Below are positions 1 to 6,712 of a stretch of DNA of 34,673 nt, in pieces. Origin of the DNA: Planctomycetia bacterium (GTDB taxonomy: Bacteria > Planctomycetota > MHYJ01 > WSZJ01); NCBI GenBank assembly GCA_020849035.1, contig JADLHC010000182.1:1-34673 (forward strand), read 5' to 3'. Below the pieces are notes generated by a model that worked only from the letters and a program-made list of their open reading frames with translations, searched no databases and was not told the origin of the DNA. Both the position numbers and the translations under genes were made by a program. Numbering within the stretch: position 1 is the stretch's first letter; the number at the start of each line of letters is the position of its first letter.

Positions 1-854
1 CCCGACTTGGAGAAGAGGATGGCGAGGTTGAGGTGCGTGTCCGCGTGCTTCGGGAGGAGCTCCGAGCAGATCGTGAAGTCGGAGATCGCCTCGGCGTCGT
101 TGCCCCCCTGCGCGGCGGCGAGGCCGGTCGAGTAGGTCTCGAGGAACTTCTTCATGTCGGCGTCCGTGAGATCCGGCTTCCCGAGCAGCTCGAACGAGGC
201 GATCGCCGCGTCGAACTCGGACTGGAGCCGGTCGAACGCCTCCGGCATGCCGGTGAAGAAGACGAGGTAGAAAAGGCCCTTGTCCGCGGCGATCGCGTGG
301 CGGTGGGCGAGCGGCTTGCCTTTCTCGTCGATGAACGTCCCGGAGAACTCCTTGCCCGCCAGCGGACCCAGCATGACCGCCTTCTCGCCCTTCGACTCGT
401 AGTCCTTGAACCCCGTCCGGTACGCCTTCGTGAACGCCTCGTAGAACCCGCCGAGGGTCGCTTCGCTCTTCACGATCCAGACGTCCATCTTGAAGAACTG
501 CGTCGCGTCGGGCATGGCGAACGTCGCCTTGGAATTCTTCGCGGCCGGGATCTTCTTCCAGCCCCCCGGCGGCTTGACGGCGTAGCCGTTGAGAAGGTCG
601 GTGTGCTTCACCGGCGGGCACGGCTTGCGCTCCCGGGGCGCCGCGTCGGGGTCGGGAACGGCGGGGAGGGGCTTCTTTTCGATGCTCTCGATCTTGTCCC
701 GCGAGATCCTGATCGTGCCGCCGCCGACGGTCTTCACGACGACCGGGTCGCCGTCGTCGATCACGGTTCCCGTGACGGTCCCGCCGTTCTTGAGGTGGAC
801 CTCGTCCGCGAGGACGGGGGCGGCGAGGGCGAGGCAGAGAAGGAGGGTTCGCAT
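1..854 (-). CDS. Secreted protein with PsbP/DUF1795-like middle and TPR end, partial
   Basis: The reading frame is open from an ATG at 854 down to the window edge, so the C-terminus is missing; 284 codons are visible. It opens with a signal peptide (MRTLLLCLALAAPVLA, then DEV). A short beta-rich segment of about 45 residues follows (HLKNGGTVTGTV... ISRDKIESIEKK), of the kind found at the start of many planctomycete-style exported proteins. Residues about 80-230 (GYAVKPPGGWKK to AIASFELL) look like a PsbP/DUF1795-type fold; this rests on pattern only. The last visible residues, with an AAAQGGNDAEAISDF pattern, look like the start of a TPR. No catalytic motif is visible and the function is unknown. 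TATACT lies exactly six bases before the ATG and no Shine-Dalgarno is seen, so the mRNA may be leaderless. The gene is 30 bases upstream of the MscS gene's end. Confidence 0.82.
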   Translation of the reverse strand, partial: MRTLLLCLALAAPVLADEVHLKNGGTVTGTVIDDGDPVVVKTVGGGTIRISRDKIESIEKKPLPAVPDPDAAPRERKPCPPVKHTDLLNGYAVKPPGGWKKIPAAKNSKATFAMPDATQFFKMDVWIVKSEATLGGFYEAFTKAYRTGFKDYESKGEKAVMLGPLAGKEFSGTFIDEKGKPLAHRHAIAADKGLFYLVFFTGMPEAFDRLQSEFDAAIASFELLGKPDLTDADMKKFLETYSTGLAAAQGGNDAEAISDFTICSELLPKHADTHLNLAILFSKS

Positions 855-860
855 CGCCGG

Positions 861-866
861 AGTATA
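861..866 (-). promoter_or_regulatory. -10 box TATACT, six bases before ATG 854
   Basis: On the minus strand TATACT (5/6 to TATAAT) is followed by the six bases CCGGCG and then ATG. Transcription would begin at or next to the A of the start codon. The -35 region is not convincing. Confidence 0.5.
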
Positions 867-884
867 GCGCGCGGCGCGGGGCGG

Positions 885-2465
885 CTAGCGGAAGCGGAAG
901 ATCATCTTGATCGACTCGAAGATCCGGCTGCGGCGCTCCTCGGTGTCGGCGCGCCTCGAGATCTTCGTGTCGCTTTCCTTGAGGGCCCGCTCCTTCGCCG
1001 CCGTGCGCTCGGCGATGACGGCGCTCATCATCGCGGCGACCTGCGGGTTGTCGCGAAGGAGGACGGCGAAGCTCTCGCGGTCGAGGCAGAGGAGCTCGCA
1101 GTCCTCGGAGGCGCGGACGGTCGAGCTGCGGGGCTCGCCGGTGAGGAGCGACATCTCGCCGAAGTACGCGCCGGGTCCGAGCTGCGCCACCTCGGTTTCG
1201 ACCCCGTCCGAGCCGCGCAGGAGGACGGCGACCCTTCCCGTGCGGATGATGTAGAAGGTCGAGCCCTCCTCGCCCTGCCGGCAGACCACCTCGTTCCGCG
1301 CGAACAGCTGGCTCGTCAGGTCCTGCGCGAGCATCAGCAGCTCGTCCTCCTTCAGCGGCGCCAGGATGTCCACCTTCCGGAGCATCCCGACCGTCTCCTC
1401 CGGCTTCCGCTCGCGCTTCTCCCTGCGCAGGTAGACGTCGCGGACGGGGAAGGGGATGCCGATGCCGTTGCGCCTGAGGTGGTACCAGACGCCGCGCATG
1501 ACTTCGCTTTCGATCCGCGTGCGGGCGCCGTAGGAATCGATCCAGAACCGGAGCTCGTACATGATCGCGAAGTCGGCGTAGTCGACCACGTAGACGTCGG
1601 GGACGGGCTCGCGGAGGACGCCCTCGGTGTGCTGCATGAGGCCGACGAGGACCTGCTTGACCTTGTTCGGCGGCGCGCCGTACTCGACGCCGAGGCGGCG
1701 CTTGCAGAGGTGAAGTGGCGTCGGCGCGGAGAAGTTGACGACGTTGTTCTTCGCCATTCCGCTGTTGGGGACGTAGATGACGTCGTCGTCCCGGGTGAGG
1801 ATGCGGACGGAGCGCCAGTTGGAGTCCAGGACCCTGCCCTCGCGCCCCTCGACCTCGATCCAGTCCCCGGGCTTGTACGGCTCGTCCACCGTGAGCATGA
1901 GGCCGCTGAACACGTTCGAGAGCGACTCCTGGAGGGCGAGGCCGACGACGACCGAGAGGATCGCGGAGGTCGTGACGATCTGGCCGATGTCCGTGGCCGG
2001 AAAGGCGGCCTTGGCGCCGAAGATGACCAGGCCGATGAGAAACAGGGTGCGGACCAGGTCCTTGAAGAACTGCGAGCGCGGGGGTTGATTCCTGCGCTGC
2101 GGGAGGTAGTCGGCGAAGAAAGCCAGGAGGAGTTCGATGGCCAGGAAGCCGGAACAGACGATCAGGAGAAGCACGCTGACCTGGAACGGCAGCCGATGGA
2201 ACCGGAGCTCCGGCAGGAAGGTCGCGCCGAAGAAGACGAAGGCGGCCAGCGCAACGGAGCTGCTGTTGGCCGCGAAGCGCACGCGCCGGCGCCGTGCGTC
2301 GGCGACTTTTTCCGTGTCCCGGGAAGACAGGCCCCTCAGGAGGGGCCGGATCTCGAAGGCGGAGACGAGGAATGCGGCGAGAAGCGCAAGCAGGGCGCCG
2401 AGGCAGGCCTCCGTGGGAGTCGCGCGGCCACCCGCGAGGTCACCGTAGAACGAATCCAGTGTCAT
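885..2465 (-). CDS. MscS-family mechanosensitive channel with C-terminal cyclic-nucleotide-binding domain
   Basis: This 526-residue inner-membrane channel has an MscS pore domain fused to a cNMP-binding (CRP-like) domain. About five hydrophobic segments lie in residues 20-190. The MscS beta domain follows, with NVFSGLMLTVDEPYKPGDWI and a VPNSGMAKNNVVNFS stretch. Residues about 370-490 form the cNMP domain; FGEMSLLTGEPRSS is the phosphate-binding cassette with its conserved Glu and Arg. The last 35 residues are charged and helical. Characterised bacterial channels of this architecture are opened or modulated by cyclic nucleotides rather than by tension alone; whether that holds here is inference. 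The ATG at 2465 has no clear Shine-Dalgarno. The Kef-type antiporter ends 55 bases upstream on the same strand, which suggests a shared role in ion or osmotic balance. Confidence 0.93.
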   Translation of the reverse strand: MTLDSFYGDLAGGRATPTEACLGALLALLAAFLVSAFEIRPLLRGLSSRDTEKVADARRRRVRFAANSSSVALAAFVFFGATFLPELRFHRLPFQVSVLLLIVCSGFLAIELLLAFFADYLPQRRNQPPRSQFFKDLVRTLFLIGLVIFGAKAAFPATDIGQIVTTSAILSVVVGLALQESLSNVFSGLMLTVDEPYKPGDWIEVEGREGRVLDSNWRSVRILTRDDDVIYVPNSGMAKNNVVNFSAPTPLHLCKRRLGVEYGAPPNKVKQVLVGLMQHTEGVLREPVPDVYVVDYADFAIMYELRFWIDSYGARTRIESEVMRGVWYHLRRNGIGIPFPVRDVYLRREKRERKPEETVGMLRKVDILAPLKEDELLMLAQDLTSQLFARNEVVCRQGEEGSTFYIIRTGRVAVLLRGSDGVETEVAQLGPGAYFGEMSLLTGEPRSSTVRASEDCELLCLDRESFAVLLRDNPQVAAMMSAVIAERTAAKERALKESDTKISRRADTEERRSRIFESIKMIFRFR

Positions 2466-2520
2466 GAAGAAAGACGAGGTTAGCGGACGGGGACTCGACC
2501 GGGCAAGGAATCGAGGGGAC

Positions 2521-4296
2521 TCACGCGCGCGGCGGCGGCCGGGGGCCGTCGTCGTGCAGGGCCGGGCCGGCGAGGTCGGACCGCAGCCGGAGGACCTCCT
2601 CGGCGACGCGGCGCTCGTCGACGCCGACGGTCCGCAGCAGCCGCTCCGCCAGGGCGGCCGCCGCTTCCTCTTCCTCGAAGCAGATCTCCGTCGCTCCGAC
2701 TTCCTCGAGGAACGTGCGCTCGCTGAGGTAGTGGGCGCGCACGAAGACCCGGATGTCGGGGTTCAACTCGCGGGCCGCGATGATCACGGGTATCCGGGCT
2801 GCCAGGTCCGGAAGGGTGAGGACGAGGTAGCGGGCGCGCTGCACCTGGGCGGCGCGCAGGACTTCGTTGCGGGCGGCGTCGCCGTAGATGGCGGCCTGCC
2901 CCGCAGACCGGACTTCCGTGATCGTGTCGACGTTGAGGTCGATGACCACGATGCGCAGGCCGAACCGGCGCAGCAGCCGCGAGACGGTGCGGCCGACGGG
3001 TCCGTACCCGACCACGACGGCGTCCGGGGGAGCGTCCTCCCTGAGGCCGATCCGCGTCACCGTGTTGAGCGACTTCCCGATCGACTCCGACCGCCGGTTC
3101 AGGAGCTTCCACAGGCCCTTCCGGCGCCGTGCCCAGTTCTCCAGGGGACCGATGGCGCGAAACAGGAGCGGGTTGAGGGCGATTGACAGCAGGGCTCCCG
3201 CGACAAGTGCCGAGTAGGCTTCGCCCGGGAGGAGGTTCAGGCGCCTTCCGGTATCCCCGAGGATGAAGGAGAACTCCCCGATCTGGGCGAGCCCGATGGA
3301 GACCGTGAGCGCGGTGCGGAAGGAAGTCCCGATGACGGCGGACAGGAGAAACGCGGCCAGCGGCTTCCCGATCAGGACGATCCCGAGGGTCCCGAGCACG
3401 AGGAGGGGCTGGGACAGGATGAACTTCGGGTTGAAGAGCATGCCTGCGGAGACGAAGAAAAGGACGGCGAAGGCGTTGCGAAGGGGGAGGGCCTCGGAGG
3501 CCGCCTGGTGGCTGACCATGGACTGGCCGACGACCATGCCGGAGAGGAAGGCGCCGAGGGCAATGGAGACGCCGAAGGCGGAGGATGCGCCGACGGCGAT
3601 GGACAGGGCGAGGACGAGGACGGTCAGGGTGAACAGCTCCCCGGACCGGGTGCGTGCGACGAGGCCGAAGAGCCAGGGGAAGAGCCTGGCGCCGGCCACG
3701 AGGAAGAGGAGTCCGACGACGAGGAGCTTGAGGACGGCCCAGCCGATGGTGGCGGCGGCCGCTCCGGCGTCGGAGGACCTTGCGGCGAAGACCGGGAGGG
3801 CGACGAGGACGAGGACGGTGAGGATGTCCTCGACGACGAGCCACCCGACGGCGACGTGTCCCTCCGCGGAGTCGAGGAGGGAGTGGTCGCCGAGGACGCG
3901 CATGAGGACGACGGTGCTGGCGACGGAGACGCCGACCCCGAACACCAGGCCGGAGGAAATGCCCCAGCCGAGGGAGCCGGCCAGCAGGGCGCCCAGGGCG
4001 GTTGCCGCGGCGCTCTGGAAGATCGCGCCGGGAATGGCGACGGACTTGACCGCGAGGAGGTGCTTGAGGTGGAAGTGAAGGCCGACGCCGAACATGAGCA
4101 GGATGACGCCGACTTCCGCCAGTTGCTCGGCCGTCTGCTGGTTCGCCACGGGGCCCGGGGTGTGCGGGCCCAGGACGATTCCCGCGAGCAGGTACCCGAG
4201 GATCGGCGACAGTCCGAGCCGCTGCGTCACGTAGCCGAGCACGAGCGCCGTCGCAAATGCGACCGCCAGCATGGTGAGCAGCCCGAGTTCGTGCAC
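2521..4296 (-). CDS. CPA2 (Kef/YbaL-type) cation:proton antiporter with RCK/TrkA-N domain
   Basis: This is a monovalent cation/proton antiporter of the inner membrane. I place the start at GTG 4296, giving 591 residues, because GGAGG sits seven bases upstream and the protein then begins VHELGLLTMLAVAF, as in the family. Frames extended to 4464 add 56 residues of unlikely composition. Residues 1-385 carry about 12 hydrophobic helices with the usual QRLGLSPILGYLLAGIVLGP and LLMFGVGLHFHLKHLL segments. Residues about 420-540 form a Rossmann RCK domain with VVVGYGPVGRT and IVVIDLN, which binds NAD(H) or a nucleotide and gates transport in relatives. A TrkA-C domain is not evident; the end is short and acidic, then Pro/Arg-rich. 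A role in K+ or Na+ efflux is inferred from the family. Confidence 0.93.
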   Translation of the reverse strand: MHELGLLTMLAVAFATALVLGYVTQRLGLSPILGYLLAGIVLGPHTPGPVANQQTAEQLAEVGVILLMFGVGLHFHLKHLLAVKSVAIPGAIFQSAAATALGALLAGSLGWGISSGLVFGVGVSVASTVVLMRVLGDHSLLDSAEGHVAVGWLVVEDILTVLVLVALPVFAARSSDAGAAAATIGWAVLKLLVVGLLFLVAGARLFPWLFGLVARTRSGELFTLTVLVLALSIAVGASSAFGVSIALGAFLSGMVVGQSMVSHQAASEALPLRNAFAVLFFVSAGMLFNPKFILSQPLLVLGTLGIVLIGKPLAAFLLSAVIGTSFRTALTVSIGLAQIGEFSFILGDTGRRLNLLPGEAYSALVAGALLSIALNPLLFRAIGPLENWARRRKGLWKLLNRRSESIGKSLNTVTRIGLREDAPPDAVVVGYGPVGRTVSRLLRRFGLRIVVIDLNVDTITEVRSAGQAAIYGDAARNEVLRAAQVQRARYLVLTLPDLAARIPVIIAARELNPDIRVFVRAHYLSERTFLEEVGATEICFEEEEAAAALAERLLRTVGVDERRVAEEVLRLRSDLAGPALHDDGPRPPPRA

Positions 4297-4529
4297 GGGA
4301 ACGCCTCCGATTTCCCGGTGTCCTCGATACCCGGAGCCCGGGGCCGCCACAAGGGGCAAAATCCCGGATATCGAAGTATTCCTTTCGCCCGCCGGGAGAC
4401 GGTGTCCCCCGCGAACCGGCGGCCGGACCGCGCGGAGTCTCCCGCCCGCGGCGCGCCAGGCCATGGGCGGCAGGCCGGGTCGCCGGGCATCGCGCAGGCA
4501 CCTCTGGCCGGCCGCCGCGACACCCCGGA

Positions 4530-4568
4530 GGGGGGGGCTTGCCCGCGAAGCGGCTGTCTCCGCCCCCC
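4530..4568 (-). terminator. GC-rich nested hairpin at the hydrolase stop
   Basis: A run of G at 4530-4537 can pair with the C run at 4563-4568, enclosing a small CCGC-GAA-GCGG hairpin at 4543-4553. It overlaps the hydrolase stop codon and no T-tract follows. It could stop transcription or protect the mRNA 3' end. I see no other structure in the remaining 230 bases up to the antiporter start beyond its Shine-Dalgarno. Confidence 0.35.
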
Positions 4569-5515
4569 TACTTCGCGGCCAGCTCCCGCCCGAAATGCGC
4601 CGCCAGGTCGTCGAGGATGTCCGCGATCCGCAGCGCCACCGTGTAGTGCGTTCCCGGGTACACGATCAGCCGCGGCCGGTCGAACGCGTCCCGAAGCGCC
4701 CGCACGTTCCCGATCGGCACCACCGTGTCGTCCTTCGCCGCGATCATCAGCAGTCCCGCCTTCCGGTCCGCCGCCGCGTAGGTGATGGGGTCGAACGACT
4801 TCATCAGCTTCCCCAGCTCCTCCAGCGTCATCCCCCGCGCTTCCAGCTCCGCCTTGATGTCCTTCGTCTCGTTCGAGCCGTTCCAGAACAGCTCGTGGAT
4901 GTTCCCGCCCGCCAGCACCGTCGCCCCCGCCCGGAACTCGCGATCCGTCGCCCAGATCAGCGCCGCGAAATGCCCGCCCAGGCTCGTTCCCATGATCCCC
5001 AGCCGCTTCCCGTCGCACTTCTCCTCGTCCACCAGCCACTGCGCGCACCGCTTCACGTCCTTTACCCCCTGCACGAACGCCTCCCGCGTCCGGTCGAGGT
5101 CGCTCGACACCGTCATGTCGCCGCTCCGGTGCCCCTCCGGCGCGCGGTCGAACTGGTACGGCAGCTCCATCACCAGCGCCGCGATCCCCTCCTTCGCCAG
5201 CCGCCCTCCCACCATGAACTCCAGGTCCAGCCCGCGGCCTTTCCAGATCGGCAGGATCACCACCGCCGCCCCGGTCGCCTTCTTCGGCCGGAACAGGTGC
5301 GCGTGCACCGTGTTGTTTTCCGCCGTCTTCGTCTCCACCGGCGACGAGAACGTCACCTTCACCTGCGTCCAGCCGTCCCGCTCCGCGCGGACCTCCTGCC
5401 TCGACTCGAACTTCGCGGGCGTGTAGTCGAACTGGTGAAGGGCCTCGGGGAGGCCGTCTTCCGCGGATGCGAGGACGGCCAGGAGCAGGGCGCCGGCGAT
5501 GGCGGGCAGTTTCAT
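4568..5515 (-). CDS. Secreted alpha/beta hydrolase (dienelactone hydrolase/prolyl oligopeptidase-like)
   Basis: This 315-residue protein begins with a signal peptide (MKLPAIAGALLLAVLASA), so it is probably periplasmic or surface-exposed. The alpha/beta-hydrolase core runs from about residue 68. The nucleophile elbow is MGTSLGGH with Ser178, the acid is Asp262 or Asp263 in AAKDDTVVP, and the histidine is His290 in PGTHYT. All three catalytic residues are in the expected order and spacing. A 60-residue insertion between strand 6 and the acid, containing NIHELFWNGSNETKD, could be a lid. The likely reaction is ester or peptide hydrolysis; the substrate cannot be read from sequence. GGAG lies five bases before the ATG. 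The next gene on the strand starts upstream at 6242 and ends only 19 bases away, so cotranscription with the metallopeptidase pair is possible. Confidence 0.88.
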   Translation of the reverse strand: MKLPAIAGALLLAVLASAEDGLPEALHQFDYTPAKFESRQEVRAERDGWTQVKVTFSSPVETKTAENNTVHAHLFRPKKATGAAVVILPIWKGRGLDLEFMVGGRLAKEGIAALVMELPYQFDRAPEGHRSGDMTVSSDLDRTREAFVQGVKDVKRCAQWLVDEEKCDGKRLGIMGTSLGGHFAALIWATDREFRAGATVLAGGNIHELFWNGSNETKDIKAELEARGMTLEELGKLMKSFDPITYAAADRKAGLLMIAAKDDTVVPIGNVRALRDAFDRPRLIVYPGTHYTVALRIADILDDLAAHFGRELAAK

Positions 5516-5534
5516 GGAGTCTCCGTGGGGCGTG

Positions 5535-6242
5535 TCACGCGCGGCCGACGCCGGCGCGCTGAAGGGCCTCGCGCAGGATCCCGCGGACGGTCTCCGCGGG
5601 GGGCTCAGTTCGGCCGAGGATGTTGCGCGTGTAGAGGACGAGGGCCATGGGGTCGTCCCCGGGTTCGGGGTAGTCGGCGAGGCGGGCGGGGTCGCCCTCG
5701 GCCTCGGGTTGCTCGACGGCGACGATGTCCACCTCGTCGAACCAGTCCTTCGCCTCGGCCGGGAGCGGCTCGATCTCCGTCTCCGCGAGCTGCACGAGGT
5801 CCTCGGACGCGTCGCTCAGCTCCGGCGAAGCGGAGAACTCCGGCTCGCCATCCTCCTCCTGCCAGGACCCTGCCTCGGGCGCGATCGGGCGGTCGAGCGT
5901 CCCGGGGTCCACGCCCTGCTTGGCCTCGATGAGACGCAGCAGGACGCGCCGCAGCTCTTCCTTCGGATCGCAGCCGGCTTCGAGGATGGGGCGCGCATAG
6001 AGCGTGGCCCGCCCGAGCGGCTCCACCCGCGTCGTGGGAGGGTAGAAGCACCAGTACTGGCTCAGGTGCTGGTTCCCGTGGAGCGGCGACGGGTGCCACT
6101 CCGCCTCCCGCCGTGGGCCGTCCGGCGGCTCGTCCTCGATCACGAAGCCGACGTTGCCGAGGAACACGGTCGCCTTCTCCGGAAGTTCGCGGATCACTTC
6201 CCCGAGGAGGAAACCCAGCCGGTCGCTCGGAGTGCTCGTCAC
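5535..6242 (-). CDS. Hypothetical acidic protein whose N-terminus resembles the adjacent metallopeptidase
   Basis: This 235-residue protein is read from GTG 6242, which overlaps the upstream stop as GTGA, so translation is coupled. Longer frames to 6395 would run through the metallopeptidase gene and are rejected. Residues 8-40 (LGFLLGEVIRELP, then FLGNVGFVIEDEP) align with the N-terminus of the upstream protein (IVEEAISSLP, then HLDNVVVVVEDRP), but no HExxH motif follows. Instead there is a Trp/Tyr/Pro-rich patch (HLSQYWCFYPPTTRVEP), a positively charged helix, then a strongly acidic stretch and a final helical region (RTEPPAETVRGILREAL). I know no function. Coupling and shared sequence suggest it is a partner, regulator or decayed paralogue of the metallopeptidase. 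No signal peptide or membrane segment was seen. Confidence 0.8.
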   Translation of the reverse strand: MTSTPSDRLGFLLGEVIRELPEKATVFLGNVGFVIEDEPPDGPRREAEWHPSPLHGNQHLSQYWCFYPPTTRVEPLGRATLYARPILEAGCDPKEELRRVLLRLIEAKQGVDPGTLDRPIAPEAGSWQEEDGEPEFSASPELSDASEDLVQLAETEIEPLPAEAKDWFDEVDIVAVEQPEAEGDPARLADYPEPGDDPMALVLYTRNILGRTEPPAETVRGILREALQRAGVGRA

Positions 6243-6625
6243 GGCTCGTCCTCGTACTCGTCCTCGATCGCCTCCAGCTCGTCCTCCTCGAGGCCGAAAT
6301 GGTGGCCGATCTCGTGGATCACGGTGTCCTGGATCTCGAGGATCATCTGCTTGCGCGACGTGCAGTGGCGCTCGATCGGCTCCTGGAAGATCCACACGCG
6401 ATCCGGCGGCGGCACCTCGACGGTGTCCAGCTGCTTCTTCGTGAGCGCAACGCCTTCGTAGAGCCCGAACAGGTCCTCTCCCGGCTCGAGCCCGACGGAC
6501 TCGCGCTGCCGGCAGCTCGGCCGGTCCTCGACGACCACGACCACGTTGTCGAGATGTTCCTGGAACTCCGCCGGAAGCGAGGAGATCGCTTCTTCCACGA
6601 TTTTCTCGAACGCCGCGCGTGTCAT
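6239..6625 (-). CDS. Zincin-like metallopeptidase (PF06262/DUF1025 family)
   Basis: This 128-residue protein has the usual size for the minimal single-domain zincins of this family. The motif HEIGHHFGLEEDEL contains HExxH (His104, Glu105, His108) and the extended HxxGxxE pattern with Gly111 and Glu114, giving three zinc ligands and the catalytic glutamate. Upstream are the family features DLFGLYEGVAL and the strand around VWIFQEPIER. It is cytoplasmic, with no signal peptide. Peptidase activity has rarely been shown for the family and the substrate is unknown. The start is ATG 6625: TAAGAT lies exactly six bases before it and no Shine-Dalgarno exists, so the mRNA may be leaderless. It is the first gene of a coupled pair with the paralogue-like protein at 5535-6242. 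Confidence 0.9.
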   Translation of the reverse strand: MTRAAFEKIVEEAISSLPAEFQEHLDNVVVVVEDRPSCRQRESVGLEPGEDLFGLYEGVALTKKQLDTVEVPPPDRVWIFQEPIERHCTSRKQMILEIQDTVIHEIGHHFGLEEDELEAIEDEYEDEP

Positions 6626-6631
6626 GCGGGC

Positions 6632-6637
6632 ATCTTA
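6632..6637 (-). promoter_or_regulatory. -10 box TAAGAT, six bases before ATG 6625
   Basis: On the minus strand TAAGAT is followed by GCCCGC and then ATG, the same arrangement as upstream of 854 and 12178. No good -35 is visible 16-18 bases upstream. Confidence 0.5.
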
Positions 6638-6712
6638 TCAGCGGCCCTCGACGCCGACCCGAAGGAACAGAAAACTCTACAGCCCCCGTCGTTTGTGGTT
6701 CTCTGGCGCGCC

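Noticed and set aside
33-2483. Plus-strand open frame of 816 codons
   Set aside because: It is a GC-driven shadow of the partial secreted protein and the MscS gene on the other strand. The composition is Arg/Glu/Asp-rich with no motif.
4297-4464. Extension of the antiporter to ATG 4464
   Set aside because: The added 56 residues are unlike the family, and a Shine-Dalgarno supports GTG 4296.
6243-6395. Extension of the 5535-6242 protein to ATG 6395
   Set aside because: The extra residues are Arg/Asp/Pro-rich and are read out of frame through the metallopeptidase gene. The GTGA overlap gives a better start.
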